The notes under the pieces are model-generated. The model did not search any database, was not told the DNA's origin, and was given only the letters and a program-made list of their open reading frames with translations. From Sipunculus nudus (lineage: Eukaryota; Annelida; Sipuncula; Golfingiida; Sipunculidae), in contig CM049307.1 in NCBI GenBank assembly GCA_026874595.1, positions 92,168,330-92,232,329 on the forward strand: a stretch of DNA of 64,000 bases, read 5' to 3'. Position numbers and translations under genes: made by a program. This document shows positions 23,867 to 36,460 of the stretch, piece after piece; positions within the stretch are counted from its first letter, which is position 1; each line of letters begins with the position of its first letter.

Positions 23867-26800
23867 CTATACAAACATTCTTTTGGCCAGCTGGAATATG
23901 GGCTCCTCTTCGAGGATTCCAGGCTGAAATGTAATCAAGAACCAGTTTATTTCACTTTTATCTTTTTTCTCTTGACGCAAATAAAACTGTTTGGGCAGCA
24001 TTCCCTTTCCAATACTATAAATCTAATAGATGCTTAGGTCCTTATGTAACTAAAGATGACTATAATTTGTTTTATATAAAATACCCAAGTCAATTCTCAA
24101 TTTGTTCGATTTTCTTATAATCTTTACTATTTCTAAGATCTTAATATCAGAAAATCTTTCAATTACTTATTTACATATGCACAGTTTAAAAATGTCTTTC
24201 TTCTGAATCTTCTTTTGGACCCATTATTAGACAAACAATTCAAGGTTGATGTTAAATATTTATATATCATATTATATATACAGGTGTATGTGATCGATAT
24301 TCCGCACCCAAATAATTAAACAGAGACAGAAAAAGAACACTGACCACTCCGGATGCCTGTTTGCAGTTTGCAGGGGGTGTGAACACAGAGTTGTCTCTGA
24401 TACCGGGGGTGATGTTGAAGATGAACGCTGATCTGACCTCAGCTGCATTATGAACAATGTATCAGCGGACATCAAAAAGTATAAATAACAGAGATATATT
24501 AAAGAAGCAAAAAAGCTTACGCAACAAGAAAACGGATTGGCTTATCGAGAATTCTTTGTCTCAATTTTTATCTGAACATGAGTTGAAGTTGACCGATTTG
24601 GATTCTAGCTGTTCGGAACTATTTAGCTTTGTTATGTTTAATTATATCTTTTTTTTTCGTAATACAATTTTGTTATTTTTGTGTTGTTTCTTGTTCATAA
24701 AGGTAATTATCAATATCCAACCCGCCAACACTCATTGAAGTAAAAAGAAGTGCCTGAAAAAGTATGCTTGTTTGTCTTAATTCGCACTCTATTCCATAAT
24801 ATGATACATTTGTGGGAAAAAGATATCCCTTAATCCTAAGTACTATAATTTTGTTGTGTAGTTGGGGAAAAATGAGATTGAGAACGACAAGAATTACAAC
24901 TAAGATATCTCCAAATCTGGGACTGCGCGGGGACTAGGGTCCTGGACTCCTTTCAGTCTTTACAAATAAACCTTCTTACGTGTACTTCCCGTTCTGAGCT
25001 CGTTCATCATGACTGGGACGCAGGTGCCTTGGGCTCTGCTAGAAACAATGTTTACATCATCTTCCGGAGAAGATGTCCAAGAGTTGACCGGCAGTTGGCG
25101 ATTTCCGACACCAAAGTAGAATTGAGTGAGAAACTTCTCATCGGCTACAGGCAGACAAAAGTAAAAATAAGTGTTACATTGAATACGTAATGATAGTTTA
25201 AGTTGTCTTTTTGAAAGTGTATACAGTGTATATTGTGTTTGCCTTGTGCAGTAAAACAAAAGATTATAACCTAGATGTAAATATAATAATTATATATTTA
25301 TACATTTAACCCTTTATAAGACATTGCAATAGTAAAATGTAATACTAAGGATATGGTGTAAGTCATTTAAATCTGTCTATGATCAAAATTCCTTTTTTCT
25401 TAGACCTGTAATGTTTATGTGTTTAGTTCCGTGGCTTTAATTTAAGAAAAACTAAGAGAACAGTCCTTTTTTTCCAGTAAACATAACAATGGTAATGCAA
25501 TTGACAATTAAAAATTCTAGTGAACAGTTTCATGATTAGTGAAGCAATCTATAAATCCCGGATGCCCTTTATAGATAGGCAAATCATATAATTAATGAAA
25601 CTGTTCAAAAGATTGATAGTTTCTGAATCGAATGCAACTGCTAACCAACGGAATCAGCGAAGCAAGAAAAACACCACAAATATTACTTACCACCGACGCA
25701 GTCCTGTCTCAAACCTTCTTGCCAAACGAATTCAGCGCAGGTAGGTCCCTCGATGTAGTAAGCCCTTTCCTGAAGAAAAATACCCCGAAAGATAACTAAA
25801 AGAAATTTGGGTTGTTACCCCGGGCTTGCTTGTTAGTGCGTCCGAGTTTCCACCAAAGAATTAATGCTTTTTGTTAACATCACACTTCGAAGTATTAATT
25901 CTATTATAAATTTTAATTTTTTTATGATTCGTCATTTTATTTGAAAATATTCATGATTCGTCAGAATCAGGAAATGAGTACATGATTTCAATTAAAATAA
26001 ATATATCGCTAATTTATTTTAGCATAAGTGTAACAGCCTGTTATACTGGAGAAATCATTTTATTTTTTTGAGATGCGATTTATTATGTAATCATAGAATA
26101 TGTGTATCTGATAATATCTGAATGCAACACGGGCTAAGAACTCAAATAATATGATAGCATCAAAACGACCCAAATAATAATTTTTGTCATTGTTGTTCTT
26201 TGTTGTTTTTTCTAATAAACACTAAATTACTAGACTGTCATATTCAAGCAGAAACTGTGAACATATATTTTAAATTATTATTTCCATTAAAGTGAAGTTT
26301 TCTTTCCTTAAAAAAATCAGTACCTTCATAATGTCAAGAATTGCCGTTCGGTCGCTACGGTAACCGTTAGAACCCATTCTTCTGTAACTGATTGCAAGCT
26401 TCTTGTTTGTGTAGTCAAAGTGCACGCTATCGCTGTCCTGTGGAGATAATAACAACCTAGAGTGGTCAGAAAAATCATCAGATATTCCAACGATGAAAGG
26501 ATTAACGCTTGATATTTAACATTACTAAGGTACAACATAAGGAAAAGAAAAACACGTTATTATCCAGCGCATAACCCGATTCGTGAATTAAGCATCGTCT
26601 GATCATGTTGAACGTACCCTTGACAATCCTCTACTATATTAAAATACCGTTTGTTTCCGCAAAATGTCGGCACTAGCAGACCAGAGGGTATCAGAAGACA
26701 CTGTAAGATCAGCTCAACGCATTCCCGTGTTAATTTGTTTTATCATTTAAGCAAACAAAGTATAAGCAAAAGATATTTCTTTGAAAAGTAACACAATTTG

Positions 26801-27107
26801 ATTTTGAAGTAGTCGAAGCTGTCACACAGTGCGAACCAGTAAAAGCCTCGTCTTGAGAGGAAAGTAGAAATTAAACTTCTGACGGAAGGAAGGCTTATTC
26901 AAACCAAAGATCGAAACATTTCGCCCGGCTAAACCAGTTAAAGAAGAAATTGAAGACAAAATGGCTTACCACGAATCCGACGGGTTGGTCTTGATAGTTG
27001 ACCCCACCAAGCCCACCAATGGAGGCCTCCCATTGGTCAGGTGAGCAGCAGGGATCGACAGCGATGCTAGGAACGAATACTGCGGCGAGAGCTAGGAGAC
27101 CGATCAT
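23867..27107 (-). CDS. EPDR: Ependymin-related protein gene C (6 exons)
   Basis: Exons in coding order: 26970-27107, 26324-26437, 25691-25769, 24980-25144, 24345-24442, 23867-23923. The product is 216 residues with the same phases as gene B. Signal peptide MIGLLALAAVFVPSIA (Gly3 where B has Ala), then the DPCC start, the exon-2 FDYT strand, six cysteines in the family positions and the NIT sequon. It ends EEPIFQLAKRMFV. No stop or splice lesion was seen. It is nearly identical to gene D and part of the recent duplication. It has a private loss of about 26 bp in intron 3 next to the donor, which leaves GTAAGT intact. An extracellular role is inferred from the family. Confidence 0.92.
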
Positions 27108-27149
27108 GGCGACTAAGTTTATGTGTGGAGTATTCTGAGGTCTGGTTCA

Positions 27150-27229
27150 TTTATATATAGTATTATCTAGCCGGTCTAAGTCCGGCAGGTTGTCCTTGCA
27201 TGCGTCACGCCACGTGACCTCGTGACTCA
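27150..27229 (-). promoter_or_regulatory. Core and proximal promoter of gene C
   Basis: TATA box 27150-27159, GCCGG-n7-CCGGC inverted repeat 27170-27186, GCATGC 27198-27203, CGTCACG beside it, CACGTG 27211-27216 and TGACTCA 27223-27229. The full set is intact here. Confidence 0.7.
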
Positions 27230-28760
27230 TCCAGGGAGAAAATGTCTTATCTGTGTCAACATTAACTCACAAAGTCCAAGTCATCAGAATGATACTATAG
27301 ATCAACGAAAGTTCTGCGAATACTTCGCAAGTTAATGTCTATTAATCTTGTACACATATACTGCTATCAGAATGAAACATCATTTACAGTTATACATTTT
27401 GTCATATAAACCATGAAACACGGTCGTTCGTTATCCCACAAAGAAATGTAAACTTGTAAATGTAAAAATACTGTTTGAAGTGTTTAATATATAAACTGGT
27501 GTATTCACAGATGGAGAAAAAATGTTTCGAGTACAAATTCTGTGTCCGATAGAAATGTGTTTGTGAGTGGTTGTTCCTGACGGAAGGCCTGGGAACTGTT
27601 TAAATACATAGCATTTTAGCAGAATTAAAGCATTTTTCATTGATACAATTGAAATAGTAGTGAAAGGAATTAGAGAATAATGTGTAGTGATCCTTTTTGA
27701 AGCATGTGTAATTTCCAGATAAATTAATTACCCACCCTTTAGGATAGATATTCCTCAAAATCAAAAATGAATAGTACAATTTATAATTTATATTTTGGAT
27801 TATTTTCCTAAGAGCGTTGAGTGTTAAATAATTTTTTAATATAATTATTGAATGCAATTACTTCACTCTTAACATCTCAGGTCTTGTGCACTTTTCAGTG
27901 CATTGTGGGTTCGTGAGAAGCAGCCAGATTGACCATGATACAACTTGGTTGATAAAGGATGTTAAATCCAAGATGAACGACTGATAAACCTGAAATGCTC
28001 AGACACATCACGTGGACGCACAGCACACATACATAATCAGCAGACTGAGATCCATGTATTCTGAGGAAAGAATACAACTACGGCATCTGTTACCCCACCC
28101 ATTCTCAAATATAACATTATTTTTCATAAATTTCCCTTCCACCTATTACACATTACAAAATTTATTAATCCTTTGATAAAATAAACATTCTCTTGCTTTT
28201 TCCTTTACCTAATGTTTACTTTTCACCTATTAAACAGCGTAAGAAAAAGGTTTTAAACAATCTGAAAAGACAGAATAATTCCTGTACAGGAGACATGTTT
28301 GTAGACATCATGCATACATAACGAAACAATTAAAAAGACAGAGAGACAGACAGACGGACAAAGAAATAGGTATAAAGGCTGCGAGGGATCTTTGTTCTTC
28401 TGCAGCGCTTTCACAATAAGAAGTATCTTATTCCATGATCCAGCTGTTGCAAAACAAGCTCCTACTGAAATCAACCGTTACGAAAATCAAGGGACTCCTG
28501 GATGAAACTCCTCGAAAATTGATGGCTCATAGGTCTATATATTGCAAATTAGGAAACTGCTTGGTTCATGAACTGCACAACATGGCTCGACTCATCTGTA
28601 TTTTTTACACAATCTGACGTTACTGTTGCCACCCGAGACACCACTAATCTACAAAATGCCATTATATTGGTCTACCTACTGTTGTGTTCAAGTCTTGAAC
28701 CTTTAAAATTTATTTCTAAAAATATGTCATCCAAAAGAGCTCGCAACAATCAACCGGATG
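27230..28760. other. 5' flank of gene C
   Basis: Non-coding copy of the unit 5' flank, collinear with 14,650-16,190. No additional gene was seen. Confidence 0.6.
27887..28050 (-). promoter_or_regulatory. Conserved upstream element, copy C
   Basis: TGCACT-tttc-AGTGCA hairpin followed by tcacgtggacgcac, as in the other copies. About 0.8-0.9 kb upstream of the ATG. Confidence 0.45.
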
Positions 28761-29235
28761 CTGCCTCTCTTATCCACTATAAACAATATTGCGCTTTCTG
28801 TCCACCAACTTCCCTACCATGAACAGCATTTTGCCTCTTTATTCACCCGCTTCCCCACCATCAACAGAATCGTGCGTCTTTTTCCACATGCTTACACGCC
28901 ATAAACAAAATTGTATCACTTGGTCCAACCGATTCCCGACCATCAATAATCTTGTGCCCCTTTGTCGATCCGCTTATCCACCACCAACAACATAGTGCTG
29001 TTTTTATTAATTGGGTTCCCTACAATCAGAAACATTCTCATTGTTCTTATGCTTCCGCGTCATGAAAAAACTTTGTGCCTTTTTGTCCACTCGCTTCGCA
29101 GCCAACAACAACACTGTGTCTTTTTTCCACCCCCTTCCCCGACCGCAACAACATGGTGCTTCTTTGGTAACCCGCTTTCCTAAAATAAACATGATCGTGT
29201 CTCTTTGTGGATCCGCTTATAGTTCCAACTGGATT
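28760..29235. repeat. About 42-bp minisatellite, unit C
   Basis: Same repeat as at 16,190, with one extra unit (cttccctaccatgaacag). Several overlapping plus-strand frames arise from the multiple-of-three period. Confidence 0.8.
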
Positions 29236-30035
29236 TAAAACCTTTATCTATATATACTTCAATTAACTTTGCCAAATATTTCGGCCACATCGCCTCTTTC
29301 AATCCTAGTTATGCCCATAGGTAGGAATACGTATAATGAATGGCCTATGGAGTTTTTACGCCTAGTTGGGATGAATCAGTGGTATAAACTTGCGTCATTC
29401 GGGTTTTACTGCGCACCGACATCTGACATACTCATCTTTTAAATCACCCGTGAGCTTTTAAACGTGATTTAATTATAAATACGTCAGCGTTTTATAAGGT
29501 CAGGAAATTAATATTATGAAGTAATTCTGATGACAGGCTGGAAGGTTCTGGTGGTTAGCGTTTCACTGTAATAGGACCCAAAGCGTCAGGGAACTGGGCG
29601 AATTTAACCGTGACAAAATTGGTATACTATAGTAGGGTTACTACTCCTAGTCCGAGTACAAGTCAAAGACAAGGACCCAAGGAACTTAAGTCCATATTGT
29701 TTCCTTTGGAGTGAGTTTCTTGTCTATGTCCATTCCTTTATTGCGAGAAAATTCTAAAAGATGTCACCCAATCAATTTTATATAGATTTTGCATCGATAA
29801 AATGTTGCCATATCAATGAGTTTCGGGTCCGAGGCGTGAATAGCCTATCGAATCCTCGTGTCGATAACATTATACCCTTTCCAGTCATATTTAGATTATA
29901 GCTGTAGAAACGCAAGTTTTAAAGGTGCTGGTGACCATAGAATTATACAACTGGATCGAATAATTGTAGATAAATAACAAGAAAAGGTAGGAGATACGGG
30001 GATAAATAGAGGAGGTATAAGAAATTATTGACCAT

Positions 30036-31977
30036 AAGGTTTGTTCTATCATTCTCTGAAGAATCAAAGTTTTTTATTCTATAATCTGAAAGTAACAGAC
30101 GTTTTTATGGTCATCAAATCGTCAGCAAGCGTGTCAAGCATTTTCAATATCTTCCAGGTGACATATTTTGCATAATCCAATAAGTTGTTTAACATTCGTG
30201 ATGCTGTTTTCTTCAAGGAATATTTTGTGGTCATTTTTTCTCATTTTGTAAAACAATTGATAAATATAGTAATAATTCATCAATTTCAGATAATAAATGG
30301 AAAATTTGACAGAAACACGACAAAGTTCTGGAAAGGTTTCTAAGATGTTGATTCGATAAAATGTTTTATGTCTCATATATAAATTGACCAACATTTTCAT
30401 GTTCCATTGACCAAACAATTTCGCCGGGACTATGTATCTCTTTGACTTACAAAATCTAGTATAAATACATTTGATTCCAAAATATATTTTGTATTCCGTG
30501 ATCAGAATGCACATATTGATTTACATTTGTTTTATAAAATCAAAATGGAATATGAGATGTTCATGCTGTAAAATGAAACCCTTGTCATTTCAAGTTTAAA
30601 ATGTTGCCAAAATTGATAGCATAATATACCTTTTATTTCACATTGAATTGGTCGATAAAGATTTCATCAGATGTATTGGATAAATTTAAAAAGAAAACAC
30701 AAACATAAACAAAACCTTGACAGAAAGAAATACACAATACATGTGTAAATAGATATGACGCCGATTGTAACATTTAATGTTCATTAAAAGTTATTCTTTT
30801 TATGCAGAACGATTGGTAATTCCTCGATATTTTGATGGTTATGTACAATTTTTTGGAAAACTAATGTTCTAAATTTAGCAAAATAGACGCACAAACATTA
30901 ATATTTTATATATACATATTGTTAAATGGGCCATTAAAAAATCAACAACAAATCAATAAAACATCAACAAAATATTTAGCATGTCAAAAAATTGTTCAGT
31001 GAATTTTAAAAATAAACTGTAATAGGGTTAACCGGCTTTCTTTATAAAGCAGTCTCTCATAGATATTAAATAAATAGTTTTATAACAGAACCTGATTCAA
31101 GCAACTATGAGGTCCAAAGGGAGGGATGTCCCATAACGCACAGTACTACTTTATAGAATTCCGACTATAGTTCAATAACGGAAAGGGTAAATATATGAGT
31201 GTTAAATACAGATTGAGAGTAAATAGATAATATTCATGTTCATTAAAAGGATTTTTTAATAAAGATAATAACTTGCGATTTAATCAAAGTAGAATGGAAA
31301 TAATTAATATTTATAATTGAAATTTTTATCCTGGTCGTAAAAAATCTTACCAGATTTTCCAAAGTAATTATTTCATGAGTGTCGAAAGGTCATCGGAAGG
31401 GATTCGTTTAATTATTGCATGATGTCAACATTTTTATACATGGAATTTTAAGGTAAGAATCTTAGCTGGGCAACCTGTTTGATATATATAAAACACATCT
31501 CATTTGCGTTTTATGTGGTACATATATGTTTGTTAGTATTCAAGCGATGTCCCATAAGGATATACTGGATTTTCAATACATTTAGATAATATTAAATATT
31601 GAATATTTGCTTAATGTTTGAAAAATATATTAAAACTCTTTTCATATTTAATGATATCTTATTTTAAAATGTATTTTCAAAGCCGTAATGGGGTTTCTTA
31701 TATCATATTTCATTATGTACAATGTATTGTATTATATACTCATTACCAGTAGACTCATAAGCAATTTAAATATATGCATGCAATGTATAAGCATTTGCCA
31801 GTAGGCTCTAAACAATAGGTTGACCAGTGCGTCTCCGTGACTTCGAAGTTTACACTTTTGGACCACATCCCGGCACTTCGGAGTGGCTTCTGAGATGGCT
31901 TCCGAGCACAAAATCGTCTATAACTTTTAGATTAGGCAATGGATAACTATTTTTCATGGAGTGATAGAACAGACCTT
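30036..31977. mobile_element. Inverted-repeat-bounded element, unit C
   Basis: The same element as at 17,450, with the same truncated left arm. Its interior carries a 126-codon minus-strand frame at 30134-30514. Confidence 0.6.
30134..30514 (-). CDS. Hypothetical 126-codon frame inside the inverted-repeat element
   Basis: AT-rich frame rich in Lys, Ile and Tyr, ending GLCKICHLEDIENA. It is open in units C and D, broken by a one-base indel in B and eroded in E. No family was recognised. It may be a remnant of a transposase or chance openness in AT-rich DNA. Its position just inside the left arm is the only contextual support. Confidence 0.25.
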   Translation of the reverse strand: MCILITEYKIYFGIKCIYTRFCKSKRYIVPAKLFGQWNMKMLVNLYMRHKTFYRINILETFPELCRVSVKFSIYYLKLMNYYYIYQLFYKMRKNDHKIFLEENSITNVKQLIGLCKICHLEDIENA

Positions 31978-32479
31978 CTTCTGTAAATAAAAATTAAAAT
32001 GGTGTTGACCTAGAGGTAATTTGTGCATGTTTGAGCACTTTATTTATGAAAAATCCCTGGGTTCCGACCTCCGGCTTCCGACTCCCGAGTTTTACACACA
32101 GCCGGTCACAAACGTATTGTGGTGTCGTGGCCAATTTCCAGGGTAATAAATCATGGATGGGATAGATCCAGGACACAAGTCGTCATAGGTTTCAAGATTA
32201 AGGAATTCGTTTGATCCTCATGTGCTTCCTTTGCTTGATTTTCGAGAATGGCTTAAGCTAAAGCTTTTTGTACAACCACCAGAACCATTACTGATGGCCC
32301 CAGGCCAACCGCATGTACCGTGGGCGTGATGGAAACTAACATTCCAGAATTAAATGTTCGCATCTGTTTACACGGAATTCTACAAGGTTTAACAAAAAGC
32401 TATCTTACTACATTGCCTGGGCAGTGAGGGCCAGAGACTATATTGCTACATATTCCTAGAAAGCAAATTCTGATATAAG

Positions 32480-32830
32480 ATGCTAACCAAATTTGTTCAA
32501 TTGTATGGACAGTTAAACATCGCTGATGAACGAAGTAAATTTCGAGCGAGGCGTCAACGCCAGGGAGAAACTATAACTGAATATGTTGTTAGTTTACGCG
32601 AGCTTCCCGCCACTTGTGTTTTCAAGACTTTTTAAGATGAATTTATTAGAGATTATTTAACAGAGCACACATTACACCAGCGAATATGTAAAAAGTTCAA
32701 CAATAAAACTTGTACTTTACAGAAGGCAAAGCCATTAGCCAAATAAATTGAACATGGAATTATATTTATATATAAACAATTCCAACGATAATAAAATTAC
32801 ACGTACAGAGAATATCTTAACGGCAGCTAG
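32480..32830 (+). pseudogene. gag capsid fragment (unit C)
   Basis: Carries the same TAA codons as the B copy. Confidence 0.7.
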
Positions 32831-34118
32831 TGTTTGACTTCACCTTTTTATAGTTATTATCGCTGGCTGAATTTTAATAATGTACAACAATTGTTTTTAC
32901 TACTTTATAAATACCATTGAAGAATAAAATACATGTACTGAATTACCTTTTCTGTAAATTACTATTTAATACGCGATGATAAATATTTCGTTGTTAATTC
33001 CATTATTTGTCCTCTTATCGCACAAACTTGGCCCTCTGAAATATATACGATCAAACAATAATAAACTGAACTTTAAACTAAAAATATTACCCCATATTTC
33101 CTTTTTTCATCATTTCGGGTGAAAATAGAACAATACCGCATTTCTGTCGTGCAAAGCGGTAGTTCTGACACGAAAAGAACAGTACACATAATCCAATGTT
33201 GGTAACCACAGTTATCGAGGAACGGCCTTATTTGGAACCGGTCGTTTCTACCTTATATCAATAATGATAAAAATAGACTTACGCTCCCTGTTGGCTTTAA
33301 AAGAAAAGGGCCATGTAAACACATTTGCTTTACCACTGGACGCGAATGTATAGAGAACTTATTCCAAATATTGCCGACCACAGTTGCGTGCATAAAAGTG
33401 AGCCATTTATAAGACAGGCGGTACTTCCCCCGAATAATGCCGATAGCTAATTGAACTTAAATGTTAGTGTGAGTAAACGTTGCAGAATACTAGTATGCAA
33501 ATTATGCTCCTCTTTTCTCAGAGGAGTAAAATTCTTGTTTAGATCACCCACTAAACACTAAATTTTAATTTCCTAATATTTGACAATTGAATGACGAACG
33601 TCCCTTGTATCTGGTCACAATGCCCGCCAACGGATTTACAGATCCCACATGCATGTGATTACCGCCATGATTAAAAAAGTTTTAAACACTTCATGTGGAC
33701 GGTCGCGTTTCATTTTCCTCCGATCAAGTGAAGCTTTACTATTCCTCAGAACGTAATGTGATCGTCTCCTACGTCTCTTATTTACAGCCAATGTATTGGG
33801 TGTTACAACTAATAGCCGATGTATGTCCGGCACGTGTTGGTCAGGGCTGATTACTTCCTTTGTAAGGCTCGGTTCGGGCGAACCTTGTTTGCCAAACACT
33901 GACCCAATTGACCGCAGTATGGCACAATGTCTGAGTCGAGCCACCGATTTAACACCTGTGTACATGTGTTCTCGTTTCTCTTGAGTTTGGGGATATTGAT
34001 AACCATTATTTCCTAAATTTGTCATTTTCCTTCCACGGATTCAAATACCCAACGATATTCAATTTGTACAAAAACACGAAAGTAAGCCCATGATATTATC
34101 TGAACCTACAGTACCAGG

Positions 34119-34570
34119 TGTCCAGCAGTTAAACCAACCCGTGTGTGCGGGGACTGTCCACAGAAACCTGTCAGATCATGCTACAGATGTAGTTCTGTCA
34201 AGCATCTTGCAAATGCTTAAAGATGTTCCGAAAAAAACTGCGCAGTGTCGCCATTGCCAAAATATTGGTCACTATACCCAAGCATTGTGTGCCACAATTA
34301 AAGCAGGATACAAATGGTAATACTGAACACATACAAGACAGTGCACCGGCTGATGATACATTAGAAACTGAATTTTCTCCTTCCTCCAAAACTGCCGTAT
34401 TACGGGCGTTACATATAACAGTAAACACATATGTGCCAAAGTTCTTATCTACAACATTTCATATCGATACAGGGGCTACAGTTTCACTGATTGTTCTTGA
34501 TATGTATATAAACATTTTGCGAATAGCTGTTTTAACCCCTGTGATATCAGGTTTACAATCATTATATTGA
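34119..34570 (+). pseudogene. gag zinc knuckles and protease fragment (unit C)
   Basis: Identical in reading to the B copy: two CCHC-type knuckles in different frames, then HIDTGA. Confidence 0.75.
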
Positions 34571-34835
34571 CATAAACGGCCACTTTACTGCTACTGTAAA
34601 TATGAATAGTCAAGAGGTACAATGCAGGATCTATGTTACTCTGAAAGTCTGATGTATTCTTGACATGAGAGACGTTTCTGATGCTGGTTTGATTTTAAAC
34701 AGAGGCAAATGCATTTTCAAGGTGGACACATTAGATTGTCTAGGAGAAACAATGGCATTGAATTCTACTTCAGGCAGCCCATATCATGTGCATATGGGTT
34801 TATTTGTAAAGCTTAATAAAAAACTCCGCCAGTAA

Positions 34836-35021
34836 GTGTATTGGCAAAAGATGGACACTGATGCAGAAGCTGCATTGCTTGATTGTGTTTTCTGCCAAAA
34901 CAGCGACACAGTGCACATCACTTCAAGGACAACTCTGAAGGCGCACGACGTACCACATGGTCTAAGTAAATCATCTGATCCAACGAGCCCAGCGTGTAAG
35001 TGGACACATAATCATGAATGA
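34836..35021 (+). pseudogene. Integrase zinc-binding fragment (unit C)
   Basis: The same YWQKMDTDAE...C-x2-C fragment as in B. Confidence 0.65.
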
Positions 35022-36433
35022 TATGTTGAGTGAGCTCCCTGAACACAAACATGAGATTTATTAACATAATTCAAATTAAATACTACAATTATTTGTGTTT
35101 GAACGACAGTAAAAAAAACATTTCTGGCGTACGCTCGTTTACATTAGAAAATGACGTTGTACACAATGGAAGCACTTATTCTAGGCGACCTAGTAACTGT
35201 TTTACATCTTCATGCTGATTACTTTGCAATTACAATCTATATAGAAAAAGTGCAATACAATTTGAGTAATATATGTAAAACTATATGGGAGACATCGAAT
35301 CTAAAATGGAAATTAGAGTAATAAAAAACCGACTTTCAAATGTAAAAGCGATATTAAGATACTCTATAATTTGTACTAAATAACTGGTGCACGCCGGGTA
35401 AAAAAGGGGAATCGTGTGTGTATGGGGGGGGGGGGTTCCGTTCGATCTGGATAAAGGTAAATTGTGATTATTATGATTAAAATCTCATGGGCACAAGGTT
35501 AGTAAAATTCCTGGGGTAGTAATTATATCATCTTCAGGGAGACAGCAGGTGTGATTACAAGGATATCGCATTAACTTGTAAAAGGTGGTACATAGTTCTG
35601 CAACTTTTGACACTTGGTCAAAATAGAATGGATTTAAATGAATCGTTTAAATGGTTTGTCTTTCCTTTTTGTTAGAAAATGATAAATGGTGGCCCAAAAA
35701 CCATATATGAGGACTGATATAATTTTTCATCCTTGAGAAATCTTTGTTTTAGCCTTAAAAACCAAGATGGAGTCAGAAATCCTCAAAATATTAATTCAGT
35801 TTTTAAATTTATTGTATAAAACAGTTCTGACAGTAATATAACACGTAGAATTTACAGCTAAACAGTAACTTTCGTGATGACTGTCTATTTGAAAGGACGT
35901 AATCCTGTAGCAGTATTAAACAGATACTCTCTTGTATTATGTATGTTTTCTGTTTATATTTTTAAAGAAAAGATTTATATATGACAAAATAAGTGTGGTG
36001 TGGTTAAATTTTTGGAAGCTTTACGAACACGCATTACATCATATGTCTCAGACAGACAGATTGGATGGAATTTTAATTAATGCAGAAATAAGAAGAATTT
36101 CTTGTAAAATTTTGTATAGTTTGCATTTAATGTCTACCCTGTGGACATGAATGCTCCTTCCATTTGGAATGATGTACTTTTGTGTGTTTGGTTCACATAT
36201 TATAATATATTTTTTTTTATTTGTTTTGACATGACACCTCACCCATCACAGATTATGGTTTTGCGACGTTACACCTCACATGTCTAACGTTTACTGATAA
36301 TAGTTTCACAATTTTACACCTCACATCTTCATGGATTATGCCTTTACACATCTCTTTCATCCTTTATACATTCACGCTTCCTGATGTACACTATTATACA
36401 GAATACTCTTGAACAGGTTTACACAACAAATTA
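35022..36433. other. 3' flank of gene D
   Basis: Non-coding copy of the unit 3' flank with a G run near 35,425. It holds an uninterrupted MITE target site near 36,137. No separate gene was seen. Confidence 0.6.
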
Positions 36434-36439
36434 TTTATT
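36434..36439 (-). terminator. Poly(A) signal of gene D
   Basis: AATAAA on the minus strand, about 21 bp after the stop. Confidence 0.75.
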
Positions 36440-36460
36440 TAATAAAAAAATGACATATTA

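Larger units (their letters stand above)
18161..30760. repeat. 12.6-kb recent tandem duplication, copy 1
   Basis: From about 18,161 to 30,760 this segment matches 30,761-43,380 nearly base for base, including the distal spacer, gene C and the proximal spacer. Left of about 18,161 unit B differs from C, whereas C agrees with D up to the homologous points 30,761 and 43,381. Beyond that point C agrees with B instead. Confidence 0.8.
32238..35021 (+). mobile_element. Decayed Ty3/gypsy-like retroelement, unit C
   Basis: Same structure and same stops as the unit B copy: gag 32480-32830, unassigned segment 32831-34078 with minus frame 33636-34025, zinc knuckles and protease 34119-34570, integrase piece 34836-35021. 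It arose by duplication, not by a new insertion. Confidence 0.7.
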
